Positions 41,101 through 50,915 are shown, counted from the first letter of the stretch. The stretch: DNA of 64,000 bases from Streptomyces luteolifulvus (GCF_008806595.1 NZ_VZRB01000013.1:1-64000); one strand, 5' to 3'. Notes: a model not told the origin generated them from the letters alone. Numbers and translations are program-made.

Positions 41101-42257
41101 GCGATCGGCCCGGACTCTCCGCGCTTCTCGGGAACGGCCCCAGCGATGCCGTCGTGGACAACTCGCCGCTGGCCATGGCCATGGGCGTCGGCATCCTCAG
41201 TGGGCTGCGGGACACCGGCCGACTGGCTGTGGCGCGAGAAGTGGGCAACGACTACCTCAGATTCGTCGCGGTCGGCACCAGGGCCACCCTCGTGGCCAGT
41301 GCCGTCGAGGTCGAACTCCTGCGGGTGATGGTCGACCAGGGGGAGCTGACCGAGGCTCAGGGCCGCATCGAACTCGCCTTCGAGGCGATTGCCGACGTGC
41401 GCTTCCGTGACGCCGTCCACACCGACTGGGCCGACGGGGAGATCCTGCGCAAGAAGCTGTTCACCATACGGCGCGACAGTCATGTCCTGCTGGCCCAGGC
41501 CGTGAAGGACGACGCCGCGCGCGCTCGTCATCTGCAGCTGGCCCGCGCAGACCACGAACGCCTCGGACAGTACCTGGCGCTGGAGGGACCGGACGAGATC
41601 GAAGAGCATCTGCATGCCGTGGAGGGATGTCTGCTGGGGGTGGACCGCCGACTGGAGGGAACACAGCACGACTTGGAGTTGTACGACCGCCAGTTGCGGG
41701 ACTGTCCGCGAGAGGCCGAGCGCTCCGGAGATGTCGTCGTGCAGGCCATGACCGACTCGGCGCGTGCCCGGATCAAACGCGAACTGGCCCGCCGGGCACC
41801 CGATCGAGGCGGGGAATGGGTGGGGCACGGGGCCATGATGCAGGCCCGGGAGTACGAACTGAAGGCTCTGCGGCTGCTCTACGCCCAGGGCACGCCGATG
41901 GACATCGGTGCCTGCCACCGACGCGTCGGAGATGACCAACTCGCATGTCAGCACGAGCGCTTGAGGAACAGCACACCGGTCCACCAGATGTACGCGGCGT
42001 TGCTCGGCAGGCTCACCGGAGCGCATGTGCTGAAGGAGCGGCCCTCGGATCGTGAGGCCTGGCGGCGATTCCGCTCGCAGGGCACGGAGCTTCCGGACAG
42101 CGTGCAGGACCTGTGCGAACGCATCCGGGCCGACGTTTTCACAGAGGGCCGGGAGCAGGGGTCCGGCGCGATGGATCCGGAAAACGTTCTTCGCAAACTC
42201 GTGGATGACGACTCCGAGTTGACGGAGGCTTTCCGGGGAATGTCAGCGGATTCATAG
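38184..42257 (+). CDS. inactive-CHAT STAND NTPase (large)
   Basis: A 1357-residue protein. The frame opens at ATG 38043, but GTG 38184 (VSGDYDALLE) is preferred because similarity to the paralogues begins there. The N-terminal 410 residues follow the CHAT pattern, but the catalytic positions are Asp246 (ILHLADRG, normally His) and Thr296 (LAVITTRP, normally Cys). The P-loop GMAGVGKTT (Lys468) is intact, so ATP binding is expected. The C-terminal 600 residues are helical and may form superhelical repeats. A TTA codon lies at 38205-38207. It is probably a regulatory, oligomerising partner of the first CHAT protein. Confidence 0.8.
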   Translation: MSGDYDALLEVLDFSKDKNGPRWRWRITRGNRAGEQWVADVDLTAGASAENAKNYGFLGDPHEFMWRARLGASGEANTLRWLGDWLRTSVLTQEIWDRLPARPSTVLVRLNADGPEREILGYPLVLAADKTGSLAERKLVFVHDVAPARSHGDEEARRARADAPLHLVGVFNRTKAGEPLDLHAEQSQVFGKVRHIAAVGSGRDITRRTLSYHVTHDQLKAHLQSAKRPDRQGDPGQWQMILHLADRGAPGSWSAVDDSRPGAVPGAKSPLSASELVDMLQTGDNDQRLRLAVITTRPAKSPSLADQLEMFRIPSHLATEPSKAVSPEPDADGLALELARRLGCAVLAFRHGIADQAAVAVMVKVYEHLLAHRLPLPRAVGVAIAECKAQKLLTDLDVVAPVIYGADACGLVIDPPSLPTPDEPTQQQPPPSLIGHHDPMWTASAIFARLGGTHANGAVLHGMAGVGKTTCADELIGQYAHCYREVVRYPLPDRPMDDSPSAALKGFVAALLKLPALQQAFEKRRERIPAPSELEEFLANADAFERLCEDIDERLTTSDTAYVLVCLSDIGNLIVQRPQDLRTLSSNGHGPSAQSPWRDERWERLINAMTAHHARGFRLLITSPAPLHLDQRRLPDVPVPLLAPAEAFLYAQSLPGLAGVIADAARDVSGEDGRRIVHHVLARAEGHPGLLRFASDVAAKPDGRRRLRRLAMADSHELGRDSSEQIPEAWQKIEKWAEGVLNCIPRGDPRHLLLLVLSELSARHRVLPPDDDSVPGLLAEVWAGLRVHRHRLWGGARDPEPLPKEAPPAIGEREELRELLDALGRACLIDCLELPEGKRIRIRMQPAVGEAVRRHHATWLDGDGSLRADVDRIAIRHTAGRVEDALRHRTHGRTADVQRLIPEAMPYLERAGAWEAWLPLVAIRMTRSRGGRRGLDGMVRKLERVTADIRDKGSDQYKMAERLGRVFKALGEGDRPGLSALLGNGPSDAVVDNSPLAMAMGVGILSGLRDTGRLAVAREVGNDYLRFVAVGTRATLVASAVEVELLRVMVDQGELTEAQGRIELAFEAIADVRFRDAVHTDWADGEILRKKLFTIRRDSHVLLAQAVKDDAARARHLQLARADHERLGQYLALEGPDEIEEHLHAVEGCLLGVDRRLEGTQHDLELYDRQLRDCPREAERSGDVVVQAMTDSARARIKRELARRAPDRGGEWVGHGAMMQAREYELKALRLLYAQGTPMDIGACHRRVGDDQLACQHERLRNSTPVHQMYAALLGRLTGAHVLKERPSDREAWRRFRSQGTELPDSVQDLCERIRADVFTEGREQGSGAMDPENVLRKLVDDDSELTEAFRGMSADS

Positions 42258-42297
42258 GCTCCACCGATAAAGTGCGCGGACTATGGGGGGTGGGGGA

Positions 42298-44160
42298 ATG
42301 GCGCACGTCGTCCACCTGAGGATCAGGACGGCCGGAGAGTTCTCTCCGGCGACCTACGCCGTCGAAGCGACGTTCATCAAGGGGAACACCGTTGTAGAGA
42401 AAACACTGGAGATCGAAGTGCCACTGGGACTGACGGATCCGGACGGCCCCCCGGCCCTGTGGCATTCACTGTGGTCGCTGGTGGCCGACGACATCAGGGA
42501 CGGGGACGACCTCGGCGTGGTGGTCCTGCGTCTGCACGAGCCGGAACTGCGGGCCCTGGACTGGGAACGCCTTGCCCGGGACGGTGAAACGGACGACGGA
42601 TCCGGTTCGCCCGTGGTGCTGCGCACCGCCGTCGGCCCCGGCAGTTTTCACAGAGGCGAGCGGTTGTCGTTCGGTGATCTACCGGTGCGGGTACTGGTAG
42701 TGGGGGTGGATTCCCACGTGGGACGGGGGGCGGCGAGCGACCCTCCGTGGCACGAGGATGTCGCTGTGCATGCCGCGGTTCATGCGCGGGCCGAACGGTG
42801 GGAGGTCGACGTGCTCCCGGAGCCAGTCAGCCACAGCGTCCTTTCCACAACCCTGAAGGTCAGTAAGCCGCATGTGCTCCACCTGGCGGGGAGCACCGCC
42901 CGCAGGCTGTTCGAAGAGGCATCGTCGGCACCGGACGTACTCAACCTGTCCTCCGTCCGGCTCGTCGTCTCCAGCTGCCACGAGCCCCCGGACGAGGCGC
43001 GGCGGCTGCTCGAGCCCTATGTTCAGGCCGATGCCCTGCACCCGGTGCTCGCCGCCGTGTCCCTGACCTCCGGACCGGAACCGGATCCCGAGCACGACCT
43101 GTGCGAGTCGCTGACCACGCTCTACGGCGAACTGATCGCGGGCAGCAGCCTTGACGCCGCGGTCCGGTCCGTCACCGACGCCGACCCGGCGATGTCCGCC
43201 GCCGTCACCGTCAACTGCCTCCCGGAACGGGTGTTACCGAAGCCTTCGCAACCCCTCCCGCCCTCGGCCTTCGACCTGTACGAACCTCTGGAGAGGGCCA
43301 CGGACCGGGTCGGTCAGCGCAGGACGGCGCTCGAGCAGTTGGAGTCGGGAGCCGGCGTCAAACGACTGATCGTGCTGTCCGGCGGCGCACAGGACGCCCG
43401 GATGGGCGCCACCTGGTTCCTGCTCTCCACGGTTCGCGCCTGGGAGGAGCGGCCGGGTCGCCGGGCCCTCTACCTGGACTTCGAGCGCCGCCGCAGCACC
43501 AATCCGCTCAGGCCGGCCGAGAGGCCGCCACAGGGCGGCGACATCGTGCTGGAGACGGTGGCCCTGCTGACCAGCAGCCTGCGCAGGCACAGCGAACGCC
43601 ACGGCGGCTGGGACATCGACGACGATCTCACCGCCCTTGAGGAGCAGATCGCCCGGGAGAGCCTGAACGTCCTGCAGGACGGCGGCTACCGCACCGAGAA
43701 CAGTGCCGTCCGGCACCCGCTCGTCGGCGCTGCCGTGGAACTGCTCGTCAAAGCCGCCCGGCCCAACACACACCTCGTACTGGCACTCGACCACTTCGTG
43801 GAGAACAACGAGGTGAGCTCTGCTGCGGCTCACTACCTGGTGAACGAGCTGTTCAATCCTGTGCTGCACAGCCGCAGTGCCGTCACCGTCGTGGCGACCG
43901 CCAAGAACCTGCACGACCGCCAGACCGCGGACCGGCTCGCGGGGTTCGTCGCCGAGCGGCACCACATCACCCTCCAGCGCTGGTCCGCCCACCATGGAGG
44001 TCCCCTGCTGCGCGAGCTCGGCACCCGCCTGGGGTACGACTGGCACGGCATGCCCGAGTGGCGGGAGCTGGTGAGAGAGAAACTCGACTCGATTGCGGAA
44101 GACTTCGGACCGCAGTTCCTCGAAGAGGTCTACGACGCAGCCCTGACCCGGATCGGCTGA
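42298..44160 (+). CDS. third CHAT-fold/NTPase paralogue, doubly degenerate
   Basis: A 620-residue protein. ATG 42298 (MAHVVHL) is preferred over ATG 42283, which would add only a Gly run. CHAT-like strands are visible: RVLVVGVDSH, HVLHLAGST and LVVSSCHEP. The catalytic His position is Gly198, while Cys227 remains. The NTPase half begins near KRLIVLSGGAQDARMGATWF, where the P-loop is lost, yet LVLALDHFVENNE keeps a Walker B look. A TTA codon lies at 43234-43236. It follows the second gene after 40 bp and precedes the fourth by 19 bp, so one transcript is likely. Confidence 0.75.
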   Translation: MAHVVHLRIRTAGEFSPATYAVEATFIKGNTVVEKTLEIEVPLGLTDPDGPPALWHSLWSLVADDIRDGDDLGVVVLRLHEPELRALDWERLARDGETDDGSGSPVVLRTAVGPGSFHRGERLSFGDLPVRVLVVGVDSHVGRGAASDPPWHEDVAVHAAVHARAERWEVDVLPEPVSHSVLSTTLKVSKPHVLHLAGSTARRLFEEASSAPDVLNLSSVRLVVSSCHEPPDEARRLLEPYVQADALHPVLAAVSLTSGPEPDPEHDLCESLTTLYGELIAGSSLDAAVRSVTDADPAMSAAVTVNCLPERVLPKPSQPLPPSAFDLYEPLERATDRVGQRRTALEQLESGAGVKRLIVLSGGAQDARMGATWFLLSTVRAWEERPGRRALYLDFERRRSTNPLRPAERPPQGGDIVLETVALLTSSLRRHSERHGGWDIDDDLTALEEQIARESLNVLQDGGYRTENSAVRHPLVGAAVELLVKAARPNTHLVLALDHFVENNEVSSAAAHYLVNELFNPVLHSRSAVTVVATAKNLHDRQTADRLAGFVAERHHITLQRWSAHHGGPLLRELGTRLGYDWHGMPEWRELVREKLDSIAEDFGPQFLEEVYDAALTRIG

Positions 44161-44179
44161 GAGAGGGGGCGAATGGCGA

Positions 44180-47100
44180 ATGGAACGGACAGCACGCGTG
44201 CCAGCTGCCGGGATCGACGAGTACGAAAAGGCGTTTCGATACTTCAAGGACTCGCGAGAACGCAAGCCCGAGCGTTACGACGTCCTGAAACGCTGCAGCC
44301 TGATGACGTGCATCAACGAGCCCGTCTTCGCCGTCGCCGCCGAGGGACTGCAGCAGTACTCCTTCAAGGACCTGGAACGCGTACTGGTCTCGTATCCCGC
44401 CGAAGCAGGCTGGTACCAGCTCAACAGTATGATCCGCAAGGGTGCCTGGGCCGCCTGGTGGCTCGATCCCCAGGAGATCGCCGCGGAGGACGGGCTGCCC
44501 GCCCGGATGGCCGAAACGGCGGAACGGGTCGCCGCCCATCTGAGCGGCACCGACGGTGACACCGCACTGGTGGAGCGGCTACGGCTGCTGGTGCTCGCGG
44601 GGCGCCATCACGAGGCGGGCAGAGAGTTCGACAAGTGGTACCCGGCTTTCGAGAACGTGGCCGACTTCGCCGTGTGCCGGAGGCTGGCGGAAGCCGTGGC
44701 GCCGGACGATCTGCTGCGGTTCGCCGAGCACGCGCTCCCTTGGGACCTGCTGGAGCGCCGCACCCGCGCGGAGCGCAGGCTGGAGATGAGCAGGGGCCTG
44801 CACGAGTTCTTCGAGCAGACCCGGCACTACGTCTCCCGCCGTGATGTGGAGGGCATCCTGGAATCGGCGGTTCATGGCACCGAACCTCCGCCTCCCGGCA
44901 TCATCCAGGACGGCATCCCGCCCGGGCCGCCCCGCGTGATCCATATGCACGCCCACGGCGGCATGGGCAAGAGCACTCAACTCGCCTGGCTGGTGGCGAG
45001 GTACGGCATTCAGCAGGAACCGCCGGTGCTCTCCGCCGTCCTCGACGCGCAGTCGATGGTGACCGAGCGCCTGCTCGCCTTGCCGGAGCTGCTGCTGATC
45101 AAGGCGGCCGACCAGTTCCTGAAACAGGCCCAGGTCCTGACACCCGGGTACCGGCACCACGAACTCGACCGGCTCCTCGGGAAGTACGGGCATCGAAGCC
45201 GCGAGCTGGACCGAGAGTTCGACGCACCGGGCAGCACACCGCTCCAGCGGTGGAATCCCGATCCTCTGCCGAAGAGCGTGCTCACCGAATTCGCCGACAC
45301 CCTGCACACCATCGCGCGCGCTCCCGTACTGCTCTGCCTGGACACGACGGACGAGCTGCTGCAGGCGCCCGAGGACGAACTGGCCCCGCTGCTGCGGATG
45401 CTGCACGACCTCGTCCACCAGGTCGACCGGATGCGTGTGGTGCTGTCGGGCCGGTCCGACGTCACCGAGAGGGCCGTCTTCCGGGAGTGCTTCAGCGACG
45501 TGCCGTGGCGGAGCCTCGGTCTCAAGCCGTTCACCGCCAAGGAGGCGGGGACCTATCTGAGGCTGCGGGGGATCGACCGCGAGCAGGCGGCGCGGATAGT
45601 TGCCGCGTGCGAACAGGACATCGAGGGCTCACCGGCCTTCACGCCACTCGTTCTCGCACTGCTGGCCGGCTCGCCCGACGAACTGCCCAGCGCGGGCGAC
45701 TCGCTCTATCTCTTCGTCGTCGACCGTGAACTGGACCACATCAAGGACAAGTACACCCGCAACGCCCTCAAGTACTGTGCGGTTGCCCGTCATCCCACGT
45801 ACGACTACTTCGTGAAGGTTCTCGTCCCCCTGTTGTCCGTCGGCGGCACCGGCCTCACGGGCGCACTGGCGGAAGAACCCGAGGATCCCAAAGAGCTGTG
45901 GGACCGGCTGATCGGTTATGCCAGGCGATCCGCGTGGATCAAGGGCCAGGACACTCGTCTGGACGTGCACGTCAATGTGCGGCGTGAACTGCGCAGGCGC
46001 ATGCGCTCCGACGAGGAGTCGGCGTGGCGCCAGTTCCACCGGGATGCTGCCGGGCGCTGTGGAGAGCTCGCCCGGCAGGCCGGGAGCGCCGAGGAATCCG
46101 CAGGCTGGGTCGCCGAGCAGGTGTACCACGAACTGCACTCGGCGGTGGACCGGCACAGCGACCACGAGGAATTCCTGAACGGCGTCGCGGAGACCTGGCA
46201 CCGTCAGGTCGCTCTGGCCTGGCGGCGGGGCGACTTCGCCGGCGTGATCGACCTGGCCGACCGGTTGCTCAGCGCAGACCTGGAGAGCGCGGAGAACGCG
46301 GAGAACGAAGGGGAAGGCCTCGGCGAGCCCGACCCACGAGTGATGTCGCCGCAGCTCTGGTACGACATCGCACTCGAACGAGCGTACGGCGAACTGCATG
46401 CAGTGCTGTACGGCGGCAGGCCCGGCTGGTTCGATGTGGACCGCTATCTGAAGCTGACGCGTCGCCGCGCCGAGATGACCTCACCGGGCCGGCCGCCGGT
46501 CCGGCAGGACCGGTTGCGCGCGGACGTCGTCCAGGCGGCGCTGTGGCTGCACGACGGACTGCGTGAGGGGCTGGACCCGGTGCGCGAGGCGAACGCGCTG
46601 TTGAGCGATGTCCTCCAGACCTATCAGACGGACGAGAGCCCCTCGGAGCACCACCTCCGGGACCTGTGGGTGGCCGACGCCCAATTGCTGCTGGCGAGTT
46701 GCCGCGTAAGGATCGGACGGACACAGGAACGCGCCGATGTCGGCCACGCCGAGGCCGACCGGGCGTTCGTCGAGATGTTCGACGCGGCCGTGTCGCATGC
46801 GCCCCCCCAGGCCCGGCTCATGTCCCGCTACGCGATGCAGGACTGGGAGTTGGCCGACCGCCCCGACCTGGTGCGGGCCTGGCAACGGCGGCTCGAGGCG
46901 ATCTCGGCACCCACGGACGACTGGACGCAACTGGCGGCCGCCGCGGCGCAGTTGGGCTCGGGGCTGCCATTGCAGGACGACTGGTACGCGCGTTCCGGCT
47001 TCAGCCGCGAGGCGTTACGGGCGGACCTGCTGACGGCCCGCTCGCACCTGCTGGTCGGTGAACCCCACTTGGCCGAGCGACTGCTGCAACAGGTCACCCT

Positions 47101-49021
47101 GCCCGCCGTATCCGGGCAAATGGAACCGGAGTTGGCATTCGAAACGCTGATGATCCTGGCCAGGGCCGAAGCGCAGATGCTCGAACTCGAGCAGGCCGAC
47201 ACCTATGCGCACATGGCCATGGGACGTGCCTCCGACGACGAGCGGCGGCTGGCTGTGATGGCGTTGGGGGCCGCGACGGCACTGTCCTCGGCAGGCGACC
47301 TCGGACGAGCGGATCAATGGATCGCCCGGGCCCGGCCGCTGCGCGAGGAGTCCCGCGGCGCGGCGGGCACGGCGATGTTCGGCGCCGAGTGCGCCCTGCT
47401 GCACCGTTGGGGGCGGCTCGGGGACGCCGAGGAGTTGTTGCGCCGCTGGGCCGACGAGTTGTGCTTCCGCCGCAAGGACACCGGACGGCACGGATCGCCG
47501 CCCACCGCGGCCGAATGGCTCTCGTTCGGCCTGCACGCGCTGGTGTGCGGACCGGTCGGCGACGTGAAGAAGCACCTTGCGGCCATCAACACGGCGCTGG
47601 AGTCCATCCCCGGGACGAACCGTCGTCTCATGCTCCTCGCCGAGCAGGCACGTCTGTACGCGACCATCCCTGATGCGGCGGTGCTCACCGACAAGCCGCG
47701 CATCGACGCGGTCGAACAACTGCTGGCCAGGCAGCGTTCCGTACCGGGTGAACACGCGCCGGCGGCCGGGCTGCGGGCCCTGTGGGCCGCGGAAGTGCGC
47801 ACCCTGCTGCTCGGTGGGGGCCCCAGGACGGTCGCCGAGATGCGCACCGCCGCGCAGCGACTGGGCCGGGACAACGGCCGGCTGCATCTCACCTGGCTGC
47901 GACTGCACCGCCTGCTGCCCCCGGACGCGGAGCTCGTGCCCGAACCGTTGCCGCTCGCCAAGGCCCACGACCAGGCCCAGCGGCTGGTCCTGCGTGCCGC
48001 CGACCTGCTGGCCCGCGCACATCACGATGCCCGCAGGCGGCGCCGCCGGGCAGCGGAGGAAGCCGCCGGACTCCTCGGCAGCCTCGCCACGGACGACACC
48101 ACCGTGCCCACCGCATGGCATCTGCTCGCCGCCAGGGACGGCGCCGACGTCGGTATGCCGGCGGATGCACTGGCGGAACTGCTGCACACACCCCTGCTGG
48201 AGGAGGCGCGCCGCCGGAACCTGCAGTTCGCACTGCGCCGACTCGGCCGGTACGAGGGCGGGCTGCCCACCGGAAAGGCCGACGAGTCGTGGCGCAGAGC
48301 CTGGGCCGCCTATCAGCGAGAGGCGCGCGGAGGAGTGCCCGCGCATCTGCGGCAGGCCGTCCGGGCGGCCGCCGAGGAACGGCCCGTCACCCAGGTCGTG
48401 GTGGACGTCCAGGGCAACGCCGTCGGCACCGCACCGCGGCCCGACTCGTCTCCCACGGTGGATCCGAGCCCGTCCGGAGGAGCGCTCGTCTGGCGGGCGA
48501 CAGAGGACTTCCTGCTCTCCCCGACACCACTCGGTGTGGCGGGCGACAGGCCCGTGGACGTCATCCTGCTGCACGGCGAGATGCGGCCCTACGACCAGGG
48601 AGCTGCTCTGCGGCTGCCGGGCAGCGCCCGCTCCATCCGTCCCGAGGACGTGGACCGGGCCGTGCGCACCCTGTGCGACGAGCGCCGGCAACCACCACCG
48701 CTGGTGGTGCTGGACGTACTGCCGCAGGAAGCGGCCGACGGCAGCGAGTCGCAACTGCGCGACCTGTTCGCCTTCCAGTTGCACCTGCTCGGTTACGTTC
48801 CCGCCGTGCTGGCTTCCGGTCCCGTGGCCGTGGACCCGGACGACACATGGCGCCGGACGGCCCTGTCCCAGGCCGTCCGCTTCGGCCGCACCGCCCATCA
48901 GATTGCCGAGCGGCTCCAGCAGTTCGCGGCGCGGCACGGCGACGAGGCGCGCTTCGGGCCCCGTATCAGGCTGCTGACCCACATCCCGGAGGAGGAGACC
49001 TTCGGCATCGGCCTGCTGTGA
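44180..49021 (+). CDS. STAND/NACHT-type NTPase with helical repeats and C-terminal CHAT-like domain
   Basis: A 1613-residue protein. The P-loop HGGMGKST (Lys264) is intact, with Walker B VLLCLDTTDELL near 385 and a sensor-like RVVLSGRSDVTE. A winged-helix/arm region is followed by a long helical stretch (about 600-1400) with TPR-like periodicity. The last 150 residues (VDVILLHGEMR, LVVLDVLPQEA, LLGYVPAVLASGPV) reproduce the CHAT strand pattern with a His but with no Cys after the second strand. A TTA codon lies at 47015-47017. It ends the plus-strand array. Its stop is 20 bp from the end of the convergent module. Confidence 0.8.
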   Translation: MERTARVPAAGIDEYEKAFRYFKDSRERKPERYDVLKRCSLMTCINEPVFAVAAEGLQQYSFKDLERVLVSYPAEAGWYQLNSMIRKGAWAAWWLDPQEIAAEDGLPARMAETAERVAAHLSGTDGDTALVERLRLLVLAGRHHEAGREFDKWYPAFENVADFAVCRRLAEAVAPDDLLRFAEHALPWDLLERRTRAERRLEMSRGLHEFFEQTRHYVSRRDVEGILESAVHGTEPPPPGIIQDGIPPGPPRVIHMHAHGGMGKSTQLAWLVARYGIQQEPPVLSAVLDAQSMVTERLLALPELLLIKAADQFLKQAQVLTPGYRHHELDRLLGKYGHRSRELDREFDAPGSTPLQRWNPDPLPKSVLTEFADTLHTIARAPVLLCLDTTDELLQAPEDELAPLLRMLHDLVHQVDRMRVVLSGRSDVTERAVFRECFSDVPWRSLGLKPFTAKEAGTYLRLRGIDREQAARIVAACEQDIEGSPAFTPLVLALLAGSPDELPSAGDSLYLFVVDRELDHIKDKYTRNALKYCAVARHPTYDYFVKVLVPLLSVGGTGLTGALAEEPEDPKELWDRLIGYARRSAWIKGQDTRLDVHVNVRRELRRRMRSDEESAWRQFHRDAAGRCGELARQAGSAEESAGWVAEQVYHELHSAVDRHSDHEEFLNGVAETWHRQVALAWRRGDFAGVIDLADRLLSADLESAENAENEGEGLGEPDPRVMSPQLWYDIALERAYGELHAVLYGGRPGWFDVDRYLKLTRRRAEMTSPGRPPVRQDRLRADVVQAALWLHDGLREGLDPVREANALLSDVLQTYQTDESPSEHHLRDLWVADAQLLLASCRVRIGRTQERADVGHAEADRAFVEMFDAAVSHAPPQARLMSRYAMQDWELADRPDLVRAWQRRLEAISAPTDDWTQLAAAAAQLGSGLPLQDDWYARSGFSREALRADLLTARSHLLVGEPHLAERLLQQVTLPAVSGQMEPELAFETLMILARAEAQMLELEQADTYAHMAMGRASDDERRLAVMALGAATALSSAGDLGRADQWIARARPLREESRGAAGTAMFGAECALLHRWGRLGDAEELLRRWADELCFRRKDTGRHGSPPTAAEWLSFGLHALVCGPVGDVKKHLAAINTALESIPGTNRRLMLLAEQARLYATIPDAAVLTDKPRIDAVEQLLARQRSVPGEHAPAAGLRALWAAEVRTLLLGGGPRTVAEMRTAAQRLGRDNGRLHLTWLRLHRLLPPDAELVPEPLPLAKAHDQAQRLVLRAADLLARAHHDARRRRRRAAEEAAGLLGSLATDDTTVPTAWHLLAARDGADVGMPADALAELLHTPLLEEARRRNLQFALRRLGRYEGGLPTGKADESWRRAWAAYQREARGGVPAHLRQAVRAAAEERPVTQVVVDVQGNAVGTAPRPDSSPTVDPSPSGGALVWRATEDFLLSPTPLGVAGDRPVDVILLHGEMRPYDQGAALRLPGSARSIRPEDVDRAVRTLCDERRQPPPLVVLDVLPQEAADGSESQLRDLFAFQLHLLGYVPAVLASGPVAVDPDDTWRRTALSQAVRFGRTAHQIAERLQQFAARHGDEARFGPRIRLLTHIPEEETFGIGLL

Positions 49022-49041
49022 CGGTACCGGAATCCCGGTGA

Positions 49042-50910
49042 TCAGGGCCGGTTGACCGCCGCCAGCATGAGCACCAGGACGACCAGAGGGACGGCGACAA
49101 TGATGGCGACGGCGACGGAGACAGCCATGAACAGCCGCCGGATGTCGTCGGCCGTCCCCTCCGGCCTCGCCCGATGGCCGGCGTCGGCGCCCGCTCGGGG
49201 TGTGCGTTCCGCGGTGCCGACGCGGCGGCCGCCCGGCAGCCAGCCCGTCAGCCTCACCCTGCCGCGAGCCCTGGGCGGCCGGTTGGGCATGGGCGGTGCC
49301 TTCCGCTCCGAGAATTCGGACAGCGCATCCAACTGCAGGGCCCGGGGGATCGCCCATCGACCCATCACCACGAAGAAGACGGGGTGGATGGAAAGGCACT
49401 TGTGCTCGTACAGCTCGAACATCCGCAGTACGACGGGTCGCAGCGGGTCGGGGAGAGCGGGGTCGGAATGTTCCCGCAGAAATACGGCCCAGGCGAGCGC
49501 CGGTCCCTTCCACAGGAGGGCGTCGCGGACCAGCAGATCGAACAGGTGCTGTGCATCGTGGGTGAACGTCGGTTGCCAGGACTCCGCGTGCGGGCGGTCG
49601 TCCACCAGGCCGAGCCGGAGGCGGAGCGCCGTCAGACAGGCGATCTCCCTCTCCGACTCGCTCCACCGGTCGACGCTGTTGTGCAGCTCGAACAACAGAT
49701 CCTGGGCCTCTTGAGCGGTGCGTGGCTGGAGCAGCCGCTCGACGAGAGCCGCTGCCTCACGATCCCGGCTCTCGGCTTCCGGGGACCGCAGCGCGGAGTC
49801 TTCGGCGCCCTGCCCGGGTGACAACGGCTCGGTTGCCGGGTCGACGGTGGGCACGGAGGTCTCCTCGGCCTCCGGTGCCTGGACACCCGGCGTCCGGACG
49901 TCGTGGGCTTCCTGGTGCTCCGCGAGCCCTTCCAACTCCTCGGCGCCTTCGATGACGTACTCCGCAGGCGATGGTGTGACCGGCGGGCCGGCCGTCAGTT
50001 CCTTGTACGGCGTCATACCGGCATGCACGGTCAGGATGCTGCAGAGCGTCTCGGCCCGCTCGGTCGGTGCCATCGAGTACCAGCGCTGCTCGCGGCACAG
50101 GGCCTCCAGCCCGTCCAGGCCGTAGTCCTGATAGCGGGCGACCAGCATCGAGGCCGCTTCGTGAGCCGGACCGTCGGGCGCGGGCTGTCCGCCCAGGCGC
50201 CGACGCCCGTAGTTGTGACTGCCCGGCCGGGGCCATTCCGGCATGACGATGAGGCGGTAGCTCTTGGACTCCACGGACTCCAGCGTCGAGAAGGTCCAGC
50301 GACCGGGGACCAGCGGCGAGAGCATGTCCACCAGGCCGAGGAGGACCGCACGGGGGTTGTCACCGACCTCGGAGACGGCGATCGAGAACCTGCGCTCCGG
50401 ATCGGTGAGCACCCAGGTCGTGAGATGACGCAGAGCCTCCGCGAGCGCCGGTGCGCGGCTCTCCTCCCGGAGGCGGGCCGCGCCCTGCCGGCCCCGTCGG
50501 TCCAGCTCGCCAGGGTCGATACGCCCCAGCCGCTGTCCGAGCCGCACCTGTGTGACCTCATCCCCCAGAGGCCAGTCCGCGTGGTCGAGTCCGAGGGCGA
50601 CTTGGGGGGTGAACTGACCCCGGGCACTGATCAGGGCCTGGCTGCGCAGGTTGCCGCGGAACAGGGTGTCGAGTGCGACGACACGGCGCACGATCAGGTC
50701 CTGGTCCGACGGAAGGCCTTCGTACGCGAGCGAGTCCGCGGTGGCGGAGTCGCCGGGAGGCCGCAGGATGGGCTCGGCGAGTTTGAAGAGGCTGACCTCC
50801 TCCGACATGAGGTAGGAGGAGGCAACCGGGCCGAAGCCGGTGTTGCGGGCGGGGTTGTCCGGGTCGTAGGCGCAAATGACCTGATGGACCTCGGCGTTCG
50901 AGACGGGCAC
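49042..50910 (-). CDS. GAP1-like (GTPase-associated) protein with C-terminal membrane anchor
   Basis: A 622-residue protein. GTG 50910 is preferred (AGAGG ten bases upstream); GTG 50919 overlapping the GTPase stop is an alternative. The N-terminal half (VHQVICAYDPDN, GFGPVASSYLMSEEV, RGNLRSQALISARGQF) and the middle (LVDMLSPLVPGRWTFSTLES) resemble the GAP1 N and M domains described beside GTPases in bacterial conflict systems. A disordered acidic segment and a helical region follow. The extreme C terminus (FMAVSVAVAIIVAVPLVVLV, about 595-617) is one transmembrane helix, so this is a tail-anchored cytoplasmic protein. The family call is by pattern recognition, not alignment. Confidence 0.65.
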   Translation of the reverse strand: MPVSNAEVHQVICAYDPDNPARNTGFGPVASSYLMSEEVSLFKLAEPILRPPGDSATADSLAYEGLPSDQDLIVRRVVALDTLFRGNLRSQALISARGQFTPQVALGLDHADWPLGDEVTQVRLGQRLGRIDPGELDRRGRQGAARLREESRAPALAEALRHLTTWVLTDPERRFSIAVSEVGDNPRAVLLGLVDMLSPLVPGRWTFSTLESVESKSYRLIVMPEWPRPGSHNYGRRRLGGQPAPDGPAHEAASMLVARYQDYGLDGLEALCREQRWYSMAPTERAETLCSILTVHAGMTPYKELTAGPPVTPSPAEYVIEGAEELEGLAEHQEAHDVRTPGVQAPEAEETSVPTVDPATEPLSPGQGAEDSALRSPEAESRDREAAALVERLLQPRTAQEAQDLLFELHNSVDRWSESEREIACLTALRLRLGLVDDRPHAESWQPTFTHDAQHLFDLLVRDALLWKGPALAWAVFLREHSDPALPDPLRPVVLRMFELYEHKCLSIHPVFFVVMGRWAIPRALQLDALSEFSERKAPPMPNRPPRARGRVRLTGWLPGGRRVGTAERTPRAGADAGHRARPEGTADDIRRLFMAVSVAVAIIVAVPLVVLVLMLAAVNRP

Positions 50911-50915
50911 GTTTG

